The notes below the pieces were generated by a model that searched no databases, was not told the DNA's origin, and saw only the letters and a program-made list of their open reading frames with translations. 17,506 nt of DNA, from assembly GCA_018830365.1 (NCBI GenBank), contig JAHJSK010000064.1:1-17506 (forward strand), in the 5' to 3' direction. Each line of letters starts with the position of its first letter. Within the stretch, counting starts at the first letter, position 1. Of the stretch, positions 1-6,908 are shown piece by piece. The position numbers and the translations under genes were made by a program. Origin of the DNA: Patescibacteria group bacterium (GTDB lineage Bacteria; Patescibacteriota; Minisyncoccia; Minisyncoccales; CG1-02-41-26).

Positions 1-1784
1 ACTACTTCTCTAATGTAGCAAGCTTCACAATAAATTTTTAGTTGTTTTTGTTTTTCCGGCGGATAAGAGGTGTACATTTTTTTCAAGCACTTGGGGCAAA
101 TAACTTTCCATAATTTTAAAGGGTTCCTTGTTTGCAATCTTTCAAATATTCTTTGGCAAGGATGCATTGTTGGAAGAGGCAAATTATGTTTGCGATAAAA
201 TTTTAATTCTGGCTTAACAATCCTAAACAACTTTCCCGTGTCTTCGCAAATAATCGTTTTATTTAAAATATCATCTCCTACATCTTTTATGTCTTTCGGA
301 AGATCTTTCGCCTCAATAAATTCTGATTTTTTAAAATCAATCAATGTTTTTTCTTCATTTTGCCATTGCCAGTTATTTTTAATAACTTCTTCCTTGGATA
401 AAGGAAATTCAATCATTGCATAAGTGTTATTGTAGGGATACAAGCTCATTGATAATGGAAAAAACTCGCCATATTCGCCATTTTTGAGCATTTTTGTTTT
501 AATTTCATCTAAAATTTTAAAGTATTCTTGTTTTGAGTATTGCTTATTAAAAATACAATAAGATTTATTGCGAAGAGAAACGCAAGCAAAACAATTTTCA
601 CAATTAAAACAATTAAGGCAATATTCTAAATCCAATCCATTGCGGATAAAAAAAGAAAATTTAACATTGCTGCTTTCAAGAATTTCAATTGTTTCATAAG
701 ATAAGGAAACATTAGGTCCAACCACCCAAAGATCCATGCTATCTTTTACGCCCAAACACACATCAACGCCATAGCGAACATTTTCAATGTCGCTACCGCT
801 TCTAAAAACCAAATAGCAATTTTTTGCCTGCCATAAACGATCGCCAAGACAATTAACATTTGCTTCATAAGTGGTTAAATTCCGCCTCGCGCTTTTTTTG
901 AGCAAGAGTTCAAATTTTTCTCTGTATTCCTCTAAAATATCTCTATCCCCTAAATTAATATCTTTAATTTTTTTCTGGTATTCTTGTTTGGAAAATTGTT
1001 CATTGAAAAAACAATATTGTTTATTTCTTAAATTAACGCAGGCAAAACAATTTTCACAATGATAACAACTATAAAGAAAAAAACTATCAACGCAGGAGCC
1101 GCAATCCTCGCAAAAATGACTATTATAACATCCGCTGGAATTAATTAATTCATAACAATTTTCGCAATGCCCGGTATCTAATAATTCCAAACAATCTTTG
1201 CAATAACCAACCCAGTAAGAAAAAAACACATTTTCTAAATTAGCGCCTGAAGCAGTTAAGTAACAATTTTTCGAATCAATGATTGAAATCGTATAGGGAC
1301 TATCAATAACATTTTTCCAATATTGAGTAATTGCCGGATGAGGCGCGGAAAAATTTAATTTTTGAAATTGTTCAAAAAATGGCTTTGAAAAATCATAGTC
1401 CATGGCATAATCTTCTCCGCCCCATTTGTCTGACCACCAGTATTTTAAATCATAGATTTTGTAAGGACTTTCTGGCGGAAAAGTAGAAACAATCCGCGCG
1501 CCAGAATAAAGCTCAACGCGGGACTTTTTTTCTTCAGGATGTGTCAAGCATTCTTTTTTGTAAAATTTCAAGATATTGTTATAAAATCCCATTCTTCTTT
1601 GCCGCCGGCAAGCAGAACACAATTTTGGCGGAGGAACCCGTAGTATTCTATAAAACTCAATGTCCTCTTGAAAGATATTGAATAACTTGCCGCACTGCTG
1701 GCAAGCTCTCTGATGCGGTTTAAGATTTTCCAAAATCTCATTAAGAAAATTGTCAAAATTTGGAGTTTTAATTTGGCTATCCAT
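1..1784 (-). CDS. Cysteine-rich double zinc-ribbon protein, uncharacterised CPR-type family (partial, 3' end off the window)
   Basis: The minus strand reads open from ATG at 1784 to the window edge, about 594 codons with no stop, so the C-terminus is missing. The visible part has 34 cysteines. The N-terminus has a zinc ribbon (CQQC at residues 28-31, CSAC at 56-59). The middle has closely spaced Cys pairs such as YCKDC, HCENC and FCEDCGSC. A second ribbon (CPKC ... CEAC) closes the visible end. An internal module with the pattern NCFACVxLRNKxYC followed by SKQEY occurs twice (about residues 243-266 and 397-420), an internal duplication. From memory this matches a family common in Parcubacteria-like genomes and often mislabelled 'CaiB/BaiF'; it has none of the CoA-transferase features I would expect. 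Function is unknown; metal binding or a disulfide- or metal-pinned repeat fold is inference. A weak AAGGGA lies 3 nt before the ATG. An open in-frame extension of about 25 codons lies upstream but has no ATG. Confidence 0.85.
   Translation of the reverse strand, partial: MDSQIKTPNFDNFLNEILENLKPHQRACQQCGKLFNIFQEDIEFYRILRVPPPKLCSACRRQRRMGFYNNILKFYKKECLTHPEEKKSRVELYSGARIVSTFPPESPYKIYDLKYWWSDKWGGEDYAMDYDFSKPFFEQFQKLNFSAPHPAITQYWKNVIDSPYTISIIDSKNCYLTASGANLENVFFSYWVGYCKDCLELLDTGHCENCYELINSSGCYNSHFCEDCGSCVDSFFLYSCYHCENCFACVNLRNKQYCFFNEQFSKQEYQKKIKDINLGDRDILEEYREKFELLLKKSARRNLTTYEANVNCLGDRLWQAKNCYLVFRSGSDIENVRYGVDVCLGVKDSMDLWVVGPNVSLSYETIEILESSNVKFSFFIRNGLDLEYCLNCFNCENCFACVSLRNKSYCIFNKQYSKQEYFKILDEIKTKMLKNGEYGEFFPLSMSLYPYNNTYAMIEFPLSKEEVIKNNWQWQNEEKTLIDFKKSEFIEAKDLPKDIKDVGDDILNKTIICEDTGKLFRIVKPELKFYRKHNLPLPTMHPCQRIFERLQTRNPLKLWKVICPKCLKKMYTSYPPEKQKQLKIYCEACYIREV
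4..69. repeat. 66-bp direct repeat, copy 1 (copy 2 at 3201-3266)
   Basis: Both copies begin ACTTCTCTAATG and end GGCGGATAAGAG, with 66 of 66 bases identical. They diverge immediately on both sides (t3/c3200 and g70/t3267). The pair brackets about 3.1 kb containing the cysteine-rich gene and the ATPase gene, so homologous recombination between copies would delete or circularise both. Confidence 0.9.
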
Positions 1785-1820
1785 AAATCCCTTATCTTGC
1801 GACGGTTTAATGCCCCTCGC

Positions 1821-1838
1821 CTTTTTTCCCGGAAAAAG
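1821..1838. other. Short inverted repeat in the ATPase-to-zinc-ribbon gene spacer
   Basis: Between the ATPase stop and the cysteine-rich start is a small near-palindrome of the form CTTTTT-TCCCGG-AAAAAG. It could be a weak terminator, but there is no G/C-rich stem. The 91-bp spacer holds nothing else I can name. Confidence 0.3.
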
Positions 1839-1875
1839 ATGAGACAAATCCCGTTACGAGAATTTATTAATTTTG

Positions 1876-3087
1876 TTAAACAATGGTGTTTCTGTTTAAA
1901 AAGTTTCTTATGTTGATGTGTTTTATCCCTTTATAATCGCTTTTATCTATCATTTCGTCAGACGAAACAACAATTTTAGGATAATTGTCTTTAATTGCCA
2001 ATAAATTGCCAAATTCTCTTTCTTTATTTTCATTTGTAATTAGATAAGCTACTTGAATGTAAACTTTTTTGTTTTGTTTTTCACAAACAAAATCCACTTC
2101 TTTGTTTTTCAATTGTCCAATAAATACTTTATAACCTAATATCTGTAAATGCAAAAACACTAAATTTTCCATAATTTTATTAATATCCATTTGCTTATAA
2201 CCAATAATAGAATGCCTTAAGCCCAAATCTTCAAAATAATATTTATCATTGATTTCAAAAAATTTTTTTCCTTGAATATCTGTTCTTGAAACTTTAAACA
2301 CAAAAAAGGCATTATTTAAAAATAATAAATAATCTAAAACAATGTTAGGCGAAATATTAATTTTTTGCGATTTTAAAAAATCGCTAATTTTCTTGGATGA
2401 AACCAAACTGCCCACATTGTCCGCAAGATAGTTAATCAAATTTTCCAAAAAGAAAATATTGCGAATTTTATATCTTTCCACCACATCCTTTAAAAGAATC
2501 GTATTATAAATACTTTTTAAATAATCATAAACAATTTCATCATTTAGCTTTAAATTTATTAAATATGGCAAACCTCCGTATTTAATAAATTTCAAAAAAG
2601 AATCTTGATCATCTTTTAATTTATGAAATATTAAAAATTCAGAATAAGACAAACTAAAAATTTTAATTTCTATATAACGACCGCTTAAAAAAGTGGCTAA
2701 TTCGCCAGACAACAATTTAGCATTACTTCCAGTGCAATAAATATCATATTTACCTTTTGCCTTTAAGTCTCTTAAAGCTTTTTCAAAGTTTTCAATATCC
2801 TGAATTTCATCAATAAAAACATAACTTTTTTTGTTTTTAATGGTTTTCTTTTTAATGTAAGTTAAAAGATTTTGATAATTTTTAATATCACTAAATTCAT
2901 TTGACTCTTTATTAATGTAAATAATGTTTGCTTTTTTATGTTTTTGCTTAATTAAATCCATTATTTGAAAAAGCAAATAACTTTTGCCAACTCTTCGTTG
3001 ACCAACAATAACTTTAATAATATCCTTATCAATAAAGGGCTTAATTTTGTTAAGGTAAATTGGACGCTTAATGTATGTTTTAATCAT
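1876..3087 (-). CDS. AAA+ family ATPase with C-terminal DUF4143 (PD-(D/E)XK-like) domain
   Basis: 403 aa. An N-terminal AAA_14-type ATPase domain carries Walker A GQRRVGKS (29-36), Walker B FIDEIQ (91-96) and the family signature TGSNAKLL (119-126). The C-terminal DUF4143 region contains MENLVF (306-311), EVDF (330-333) and a Gln-Val (345-346), which resembles the E...(D/E)xD...Q layout of restriction-like nuclease folds. Members are widespread in archaea, CPR and anaerobes, usually as lone genes. Their role is unsettled, with mobile-element or defence roles both proposed in general terms, so no specific function is assigned. The start follows a good promoter with a roughly 28-nt leader. It shares the minus strand with the downstream cysteine-rich gene (91-bp gap). 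A paralogue with the same layout lies at 9827-11113, but the sequences differ widely, so it is not a recent duplicate. Confidence 0.88.
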   Translation of the reverse strand: MIKTYIKRPIYLNKIKPFIDKDIIKVIVGQRRVGKSYLLFQIMDLIKQKHKKANIIYINKESNEFSDIKNYQNLLTYIKKKTIKNKKSYVFIDEIQDIENFEKALRDLKAKGKYDIYCTGSNAKLLSGELATFLSGRYIEIKIFSLSYSEFLIFHKLKDDQDSFLKFIKYGGLPYLINLKLNDEIVYDYLKSIYNTILLKDVVERYKIRNIFFLENLINYLADNVGSLVSSKKISDFLKSQKINISPNIVLDYLLFLNNAFFVFKVSRTDIQGKKFFEINDKYYFEDLGLRHSIIGYKQMDINKIMENLVFLHLQILGYKVFIGQLKNKEVDFVCEKQNKKVYIQVAYLITNENKEREFGNLLAIKDNYPKIVVSSDEMIDKSDYKGIKHINIRNFLNRNTIV

Positions 3088-3121
3088 ATTTAAAACTTTT
3101 TTAATTATTTAATATATTTTA

Positions 3122-3149
3122 AGTATATATAAAATTTTATCTGTGTCAA
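3122..3149 (-). promoter_or_regulatory. Sigma70-like promoter for the DUF4143 ATPase
   Basis: On the minus strand TTGACA (3149-3144) is followed after 16 nt by TATACT (3127-3122). This predicts a start near 3115 and a short leader to the ATG at 3087. A perfect -35 box in this AT-rich spacer is unlikely to be chance but has not been tested. Confidence 0.6.
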
Positions 3150-3162
3150 ATGTTGGCTGTTT

Positions 3163-3191
3163 TCTTGTTTTAATGTTTTAATGTTTTCTTG
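3163..3191. repeat. Simple A/T-rich repeat of 'ttttaatg' type units
   Basis: The stretch alternates 'gttttcttg' and 'ttttaatg' units, reading like a short imperfect palindromic microsatellite. It lies between the ATPase promoter and the duplicated 3'-end fragment. Similar low-complexity strings occur elsewhere in the window, for example at 17160-17180. Confidence 0.4.
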
Positions 3192-3193
3192 CT

Positions 3194-3266
3194 TTATGCC
3201 ACTTCTCTAATGTAGCAAGCTTCACAATAAATTTTTAGTTGTTTTTGTTTTTCCGGCGGATAAGAG
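3194..3266 (-). pseudogene. 3'-terminal fragment of a cysteine-rich zinc-ribbon gene
   Basis: Bases 3201-3266 are an exact 66-bp copy of bases 4-69, the C-terminal part of the cysteine-rich gene on the same strand. In frame the copy encodes SYPPEKQ, a YCEACY ribbon half, then IREVA and a TAA stop at 3194-3196. Upstream on the minus strand the frame closes at a TAA near 3290 and there is no start codon, so this is a remnant. Homology beyond the 66 bp is not evident; the preceding CPFWND may be chance. Members of this family often sit in tandem, so this may mark a lost neighbouring copy. It also shows how the intact gene could end: EVA then stop. Confidence 0.75.
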
Positions 3267-3399
3267 TCGTTCCAGAATGGACAAGCATTTTATCAAGACT
3301 ATCTCCGCGATTAATTAAAAGTTATATTTCAAGGTTCTTTCCCTGTTTTAATTCGCACCGACCACCAATAAAATTATTTTGGAATAATTTCCGAAATTG
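3267..3399. other. Spacer between gene fragment and tRNA-Arg
   Basis: I see no conserved coding signal here. Short open stretches exist on both strands, but none has a recognisable motif or start context. It may be degraded remains of whatever once joined the 3' fragment to the tRNA. Confidence 0.4.
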
Positions 3400-3471
3400 T
3401 CTCCCCGCGAGGAATCGAACCTCGACCTAAAGATTAGAAGTCTTTCGTTCTATCCGTTGAACTACGGGGAG
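3400..3471 (-). tRNA. tRNA-Arg (anticodon UCU)
   Basis: The reverse strand folds into a full 72-nt cloverleaf. The acceptor stem pairs CTCCCCG with CGGGGAG. The D arm is GTTC/GAAC around AACGGATA. The anticodon stem is AAAGA/TCTTT with loop CTTCTAA (anticodon at 3438-3436), and the T arm is CGAGG/CCTCG around TTCGATT. The discriminator is A and CCA is not encoded, so the 3' end must be added by a nucleotidyltransferase. It reads AGA (and AGG) codons, which are frequent in this AT-rich genome. Its 5' 38 nt are also the 3' end of the overlapping upstream ORF, so its promoter lies inside that gene or the two are co-transcribed. Confidence 0.95.
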
Positions 3472-4126
3472 GTATATAAAAATAATCCAATAGGCCTAAC
3501 TTCCAGCCCATTATTTTTCTAAACAAACTTTTATTATTTACGGTTATTGCGCAAGTGCCATTATACAATACATTTTTTCTTTGACGCAAAGTACTTTTTT
3601 TAACATAAATTTTATGAAATTGTTTTTTGGAAACATTTGTTATTTTTACCCAATAATTTTTTGCATTGCGGTTACAATGCAAATCGTGCACATGTAACGA
3701 TATTCTAAATTTTTCTTCTGGCACATTACAAATTTCACGAAACCATTTCATCATCAATATTATCATTGCCTCGTCGGAATTAGTAACTTTAACTTTTTCG
3801 CTCCTATTTTTATCTCCTTCCGCCCAGTACAAAAGCAAGCCCGATAAAAATAATGGATTTTTTACCAGCAAGTAGAATTCTTTCTTGCTGTCGGCCATTA
3901 TTTCTTCAGTCCTTTTGATCCTTTTTATTTGTTGCGCCTTAGCTCCTGCGTAGCGTGACTTTTCGCGACCTTTCAATAATTTTTCTTTTTGTTTTGGCGT
4001 TAATTCAATATCACGCAACCAACAACTCAGTGTAGATTTTGCCACTCTTACTTTTTTAAAAATTTTTGAGTAACTAAAACCTGCCTTGCGCAATTTTAGA
4101 GCTATAATTTTTTCACGGGATTTCAT
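3434..4126 (-). CDS. Helix-turn-helix protein with LAGLIDADG-like C-terminal domain, overlapping tRNA-Arg
   Basis: 230 aa from ATG 4126; an ATG 12 codons upstream is possible but adds a non-conserved-looking tail. Residues ~2-50 form a resolvase-type HTH (LRKAGFSYSKIFKKV then STLSCWLRDI). Residues ~85-220 contain LSGLLLYWAEGDK, followed by an NSD motif, a LHVHDLHCN strand and YNGTCAITV. This resembles compact LAGLIDADG-fold proteins common in archaea and CPR; the acidic AEGD could supply a metal ligand (inference). DNA binding is likely; cleavage is unproven. The last 12 codons (ending SSTDRTKDF) are the 5' half of tRNA-Arg on the same strand, and the TAA stop falls in the anticodon loop. That suggests the gene arrived next to, or captured, the tRNA. 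Confidence 0.7.
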   Translation of the reverse strand: MKSREKIIALKLRKAGFSYSKIFKKVRVAKSTLSCWLRDIELTPKQKEKLLKGREKSRYAGAKAQQIKRIKRTEEIMADSKKEFYLLVKNPLFLSGLLLYWAEGDKNRSEKVKVTNSDEAMIILMMKWFREICNVPEEKFRISLHVHDLHCNRNAKNYWVKITNVSKKQFHKIYVKKSTLRQRKNVLYNGTCAITVNNKSLFRKIMGWKLGLLDYFYIPPRSSTDRTKDF

Positions 4127-4162
4127 GATAATGACTTTATCATAATATACCGTATAATACAA

Positions 4163-4293
4163 TGCCTGTTGTTCGATTTATTGCCAAACAAAACCCTAAT
4201 AAACCCCAAACATTTGGGTGGAGATAAACTCGTCCCGATAAGCCCCGATTAGTGGGACCCGCTCCGTTTGAAAATAAAAACTTTCTGCGGGGC
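4163..4293. repeat. Hairpin-rich spacer downstream of the pil operon with a dispersed repeat
   Basis: Read from the minus strand, the pil operon 3' end is followed by a composite of inverted pairs. AAGCCCC (near 4237) pairs with GGGGCTT (near 4288), and GTCCC pairs with GGGAC around 4233-4257. A copy of the 15-mer TATTTTCAAACGGAG lies at 4276-4262 (minus). It may act as the operon terminator, though no clean U-run follows. Confidence 0.5.
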
Positions 4294-4593
4294 TTAATGC
4301 TCCATGGGAGGGTGCGGAAATTTATTGAAAATATCGGGGAAAGTTTTATTTTTTGCTTCTTGAAAAATTGCTTCTCGTTTTTGATTGTCCAAAGAAAAAT
4401 TTTTCATTAAGCTCTCATTAATTTTTAATGACGAACGATTTTCTAACTTTTCTTTTTGAAAACTATATTTAAAAAAGAAAATTATTGTAATCATTAAATC
4501 CAAAAACAAAAGAATGGCCAAAAGCAAAAACAAATTTTGCCAAACTTTTTTCAATCCCTTGATTAAAAAATTTTTAATTTTAAAAATAAACAT
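4294..4593 (-). CDS. Small single-TM protein, fourth gene of the pil operon
   Basis: 99 aa, not recognised. It has a basic amphipathic N-terminus, one strong membrane segment (about residues 20-42, NLFLLLAILLFLDLMITIIFFF) and a polar C-terminal tail of about 55 residues ending HPPMEH. It starts 7 nt after the pilO stop on the same strand, so it is almost certainly co-transcribed with pilMNO. By position it could replace PilP or be a minor pilus-assembly subunit, but PilP is normally a lipoprotein with a beta-domain and no lipobox Cys is present. Function is left open. Confidence 0.6.
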   Translation of the reverse strand: MFIFKIKNFLIKGLKKVWQNLFLLLAILLFLDLMITIIFFFKYSFQKEKLENRSSLKINESLMKNFSLDNQKREAIFQEAKNKTFPDIFNKFPHPPMEH

Positions 4594-4600
4594 AATTTAA

Positions 4601-5158
4601 TTATCTTGAAAAAACTTTGATTTTCAAAGAAAATTGAGCGTTATTAGTTTCCAAATTTTTGGGCTCTCCTATTTTCCCATTTTCTGAAATTTTTTCAATT
4701 TTTACCTGTAAAATTTCCACCAACCAAGGGCATTGCTCTAATCGTTCTAAAAATCGCAAACTATTTAAAAAATTTCCTTGCAATAAAACTTGGAAGCCCA
4801 TTGAAATCCAAGTTTCTTTTTTCCCAGAATCAACGGCTAAAGGAGAAATTTTTATTGAAAGATTTGCGTCTTTCGCTTCTTTTTCTAAAAACTCAATGAA
4901 TTCAATGGGCGCCTCTTTGTCCACAAAAGAATTCTCAATTTTTTCAAAAACAGGATAATAAAAAGAATAATTTTTTTGAAAGCCCTTAAAATCCTCAATC
5001 CGCGATTCCAATAAATTTTGAACTTTTCTTTGTAAAATAATGCTTTGAGAAAGCCCTTTGAGTTCCCCGATAAAAAAGAAAATGCCGAGCTTCAGTAAAA
5101 AACAAAAAAGCGCGACCCAAAGAAAAAAAATAAAACATATTTTTTTATTAAAATTCAT
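4601..5158 (-). CDS. pilO: PilO-like type IV pilus inner-membrane assembly protein
   Basis: 185 aa. A short cytoplasmic tail and one N-terminal membrane helix (about 8-30) are followed by a coiled-coil-prone stretch (about 33-70). The periplasmic-type alpha/beta domain includes LVEILQVKIEKI near the end. This is the PilO plan (PF04350): TM, coiled coil, ferredoxin-like fold. PilO pairs with PilN to form the alignment subcomplex that links cytoplasmic PilM to the outer parts of the pilus machine. Sequence identity to model PilO appears low, so the call rests on architecture and on gene order pilM-pilN-pilO. Its ATG overlaps the pilN 3' end by 11 nt, which suggests translational coupling. Confidence 0.75.
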   Translation of the reverse strand: MNFNKKICFIFFLWVALFCFLLKLGIFFFIGELKGLSQSIILQRKVQNLLESRIEDFKGFQKNYSFYYPVFEKIENSFVDKEAPIEFIEFLEKEAKDANLSIKISPLAVDSGKKETWISMGFQVLLQGNFLNSLRFLERLEQCPWLVEILQVKIEKISENGKIGEPKNLETNNAQFSLKIKVFSR

Positions 5159-5780
5159 TTGTTTGAAAATTTAAAGAAAAACTAATGTCTGTTGGCTTTA
5201 CCCAAGAGTTGGGAGAAAAATAAATTTCTTTGAAATTTTTTTCTGCTTCCATGTTTTTTTTAAAATAAAAAAGCTCCTGGCGATTTTTAGCCCAGCCAGA
5301 AAGATGAATCTGCCCAAAGGTTTGAACTTTTCCTTTACCTGTCGCGATTGCCTCGTCTTTCAAAGCAAGGGGTTGTTTAGCGATGTTGTCCGACTTAATT
5401 TCTTTAGAAACTTTCTGAAAAGAAAAATTTGTAAAATATATTGAATCGGAAACGATTAAAGAAGAAATTTTTTCAAGAATAGGAATAATTAAAATTTGTT
5501 TTTGTCGAAAAATTGAAATTTGAAAAAGGTTTTGATTTTCTTGCTCTATTGTTTTTTGAAAATTTTGAAACAAATCGCTTTTTAATTCTTTTTCCTTTTG
5601 AAAAATTTGTTTTTGCGAGGACTCAATTTTTGCAACAAGAAAAAATTTCAAAAAGAAAAGAGCAAAAATTAAAACAAGCGTAGCAATCAAAACAAAAAGC
5701 ATGACAATAGAAATCTTTTTTAAGACCTCTTTGTTTTTAAGTTCGCTTTTCTCTTGTTCTGGCAATAAATTAATAGACAT
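5148..5780 (-). CDS. pilN: PilN-like type IV pilus inner-membrane assembly protein
   Basis: 210 aa. It begins MSINLLPEQEKSEL, the conserved PilN N-terminal 'INLLP' motif that docks into PilM. A single TM helix follows (about residues 24-50), then a coiled-coil segment (about 55-85) and a fimbrial-assembly (PF05137) type domain with GQIHLSGWAKNRQEL. It anchors PilM at the membrane and dimerises with PilO. It lies 2 nt after the pilM stop and overlaps pilO, in a tight minus-strand operon. The INLLP motif makes this the most secure of the small pil calls. Confidence 0.88.
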   Translation of the reverse strand: MSINLLPEQEKSELKNKEVLKKISIVMLFVLIATLVLIFALFFLKFFLVAKIESSQKQIFQKEKELKSDLFQNFQKTIEQENQNLFQISIFRQKQILIIPILEKISSLIVSDSIYFTNFSFQKVSKEIKSDNIAKQPLALKDEAIATGKGKVQTFGQIHLSGWAKNRQELFYFKKNMEAEKNFKEIYFSPNSWVKPTDISFSLNFQTNEF

Positions 5781-5782
5781 GT

Positions 5783-6847
5783 TTAATTTAAAATTCCCCT
5801 TAGCGCCAGTCCCAGGGACGATGTGTATCCCAAGGAATGCTCAAGGGATATTTTTGGCGTTTGCTTTAAGGGGGTTTTTAAAATATTGATCCATGGATTT
5901 CCCAAAACTATTTTTATTTTGAGTTGAGCGCTTAAAAAATCTTCTATGCCTTTAAGATTTGCTCCTCCTCCGCAAAGCAAAATTTTTTCCAATGGTTTTG
6001 CGGAACGCAAATTTTTGTTTTGATGAAAATTAAAATATTCCAAAAGGCCTTCTGTTTTTTTTGCAAAATTAATTAGCAAAGGAATTAAAATTTTAGAAAC
6101 TTCTTTCTTTCCCATTAATCCTTGTTCGCATTTTATTTTTTCCGCTTCGTCCATAGAGACCTCCATTTTTTCCGAAAGAACTTTGGTTAATTGTTCAAAA
6201 GAAAAAAGAATGGTAGAAGTAAATTTTATATTGTTTTCAGAAAAAAATATAAAACTAGTTCTAGTTTTTCCTAAATCAATCATTAAAACGGGCTCGGCTG
6301 TTTCGTCTTTTTTAATCAATGCCCGGCTTATGGACAAACATTCAGGTTCCAGCGCCAAGGGACACAGCCCTGCTTTTTCCAAAACCCTTGAATACGATTC
6401 AGCGATGTTTTTGGGAATTGCGGCGATTAAAACCTCTTGATAATTTTTATGATTCGGCTGAATTTTTTCAAAGTCAAAATAAACTTTTTCCAAGGGAAAA
6501 GGAATATAATTTTCTATTTCAAATCTTATCGCCGCTTCAATTTCTTTTTGCTCCATCAAGGGAAGACGAACTCGGTCCAAAAAAGATTTTTCTTCTGGCA
6601 GAGAAGCAAGGACATATTTTGTTCTAATTTTTTTTCCTTTAATTTGGCTCAGCGCATTTTTGATAATTTCGCTCAATTTTTCTTCATCTTTTATTTCTCC
6701 TTTTTCAATAATCCCAGAAGCAATGGCAGCGCTTCCGAAAGAAGCCAATTTTAAATCTCCTCGCTCTTTTTCTAAGACCGCTATTTTCAAAGAAAAATCA
6801 GAAATATCCAAACCAAAACCTTGTGGATTAAAAGAAAAATTAGTCAT
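5783..6847 (-). CDS. pilM: PilM, actin-like ATPase of type IV pilus assembly
   Basis: 354 aa, normal PilM length. It has actin/FtsA-fold motifs: phosphate-1 GLDISDFSLKIAVLE (12-26), phosphate-2 DLGKTRT (191-197) and adenosine motif CGGGANLKG (292-300). RFEIENYIPFPLEKVYFDF (108-126) is the conserved PilM/ComA-type segment. PilM is a cytoplasmic ring-forming ATP-binding protein that binds the PilN N-terminus and helps position the pilus motor. It is the first gene of the pilMNO-plus-small-ORF operon, and a good promoter ends about 20 nt upstream of the ATG. No pilB, pilC, pilT or pilin gene adjoins it here, so the motor genes must lie elsewhere. Confidence 0.93.
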   Translation of the reverse strand: MTNFSFNPQGFGLDISDFSLKIAVLEKERGDLKLASFGSAAIASGIIEKGEIKDEEKLSEIIKNALSQIKGKKIRTKYVLASLPEEKSFLDRVRLPLMEQKEIEAAIRFEIENYIPFPLEKVYFDFEKIQPNHKNYQEVLIAAIPKNIAESYSRVLEKAGLCPLALEPECLSISRALIKKDETAEPVLMIDLGKTRTSFIFFSENNIKFTSTILFSFEQLTKVLSEKMEVSMDEAEKIKCEQGLMGKKEVSKILIPLLINFAKKTEGLLEYFNFHQNKNLRSAKPLEKILLCGGGANLKGIEDFLSAQLKIKIVLGNPWINILKTPLKQTPKISLEHSLGYTSSLGLALRGILN

Positions 6848-6873
6848 AAAATTTAAAACACAAAATATTAAGG

Positions 6874-6902
6874 ATTATAAATTCAATTTTTTTTATTTTC
6901 AA
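6874..6902 (-). promoter_or_regulatory. Sigma70-like promoter of the pilMNO operon
   Basis: On the minus strand TTGAAA (6902-6897) and TATAAT (6879-6874) are separated by exactly 17 nt. The predicted start near 6867 leaves a leader of about 20 nt. The -35 box lies inside a dispersed 15-mer repeat (6894-6908). Confidence 0.65.
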
Positions 6903-6908
6903 ACGGAG
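6894..6908 (+). repeat. Dispersed 15-mer TATTTTCAAACGGAG (copies at 7043-7057 and, inverted, 4262-4276)
   Basis: Three exact copies occur, each followed by a G/C-rich hairpin: GCCCCGC/GCGGGGC after this copy, TCCCGC/GCGGGA after the 7043 copy and GGGTCCCACTAATCGGGG after the inverted one. The copies bracket the pil operon in opposite orientation. They look like members of a small interspersed repeat family with a conserved head and a variable hairpin. Confidence 0.8.

Noticed and set aside
1568..1756. 62-codon minus-strand frame inside the cysteine-rich gene
   Set aside because: Out of frame with the 594-codon open reading frame, which explains all Cys motifs.
3239..3430. Plus-strand 63-codon frame over the spacer and tRNA
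   Set aside because: Runs antisense through the tRNA and the duplicated gene end; no domain signal.
3400..3471. tRNA as an integration (att) site for the 3.2-kb repeat-bounded unit
   Set aside because: The 66-bp repeat contains no tRNA sequence and no integrase gene is present.
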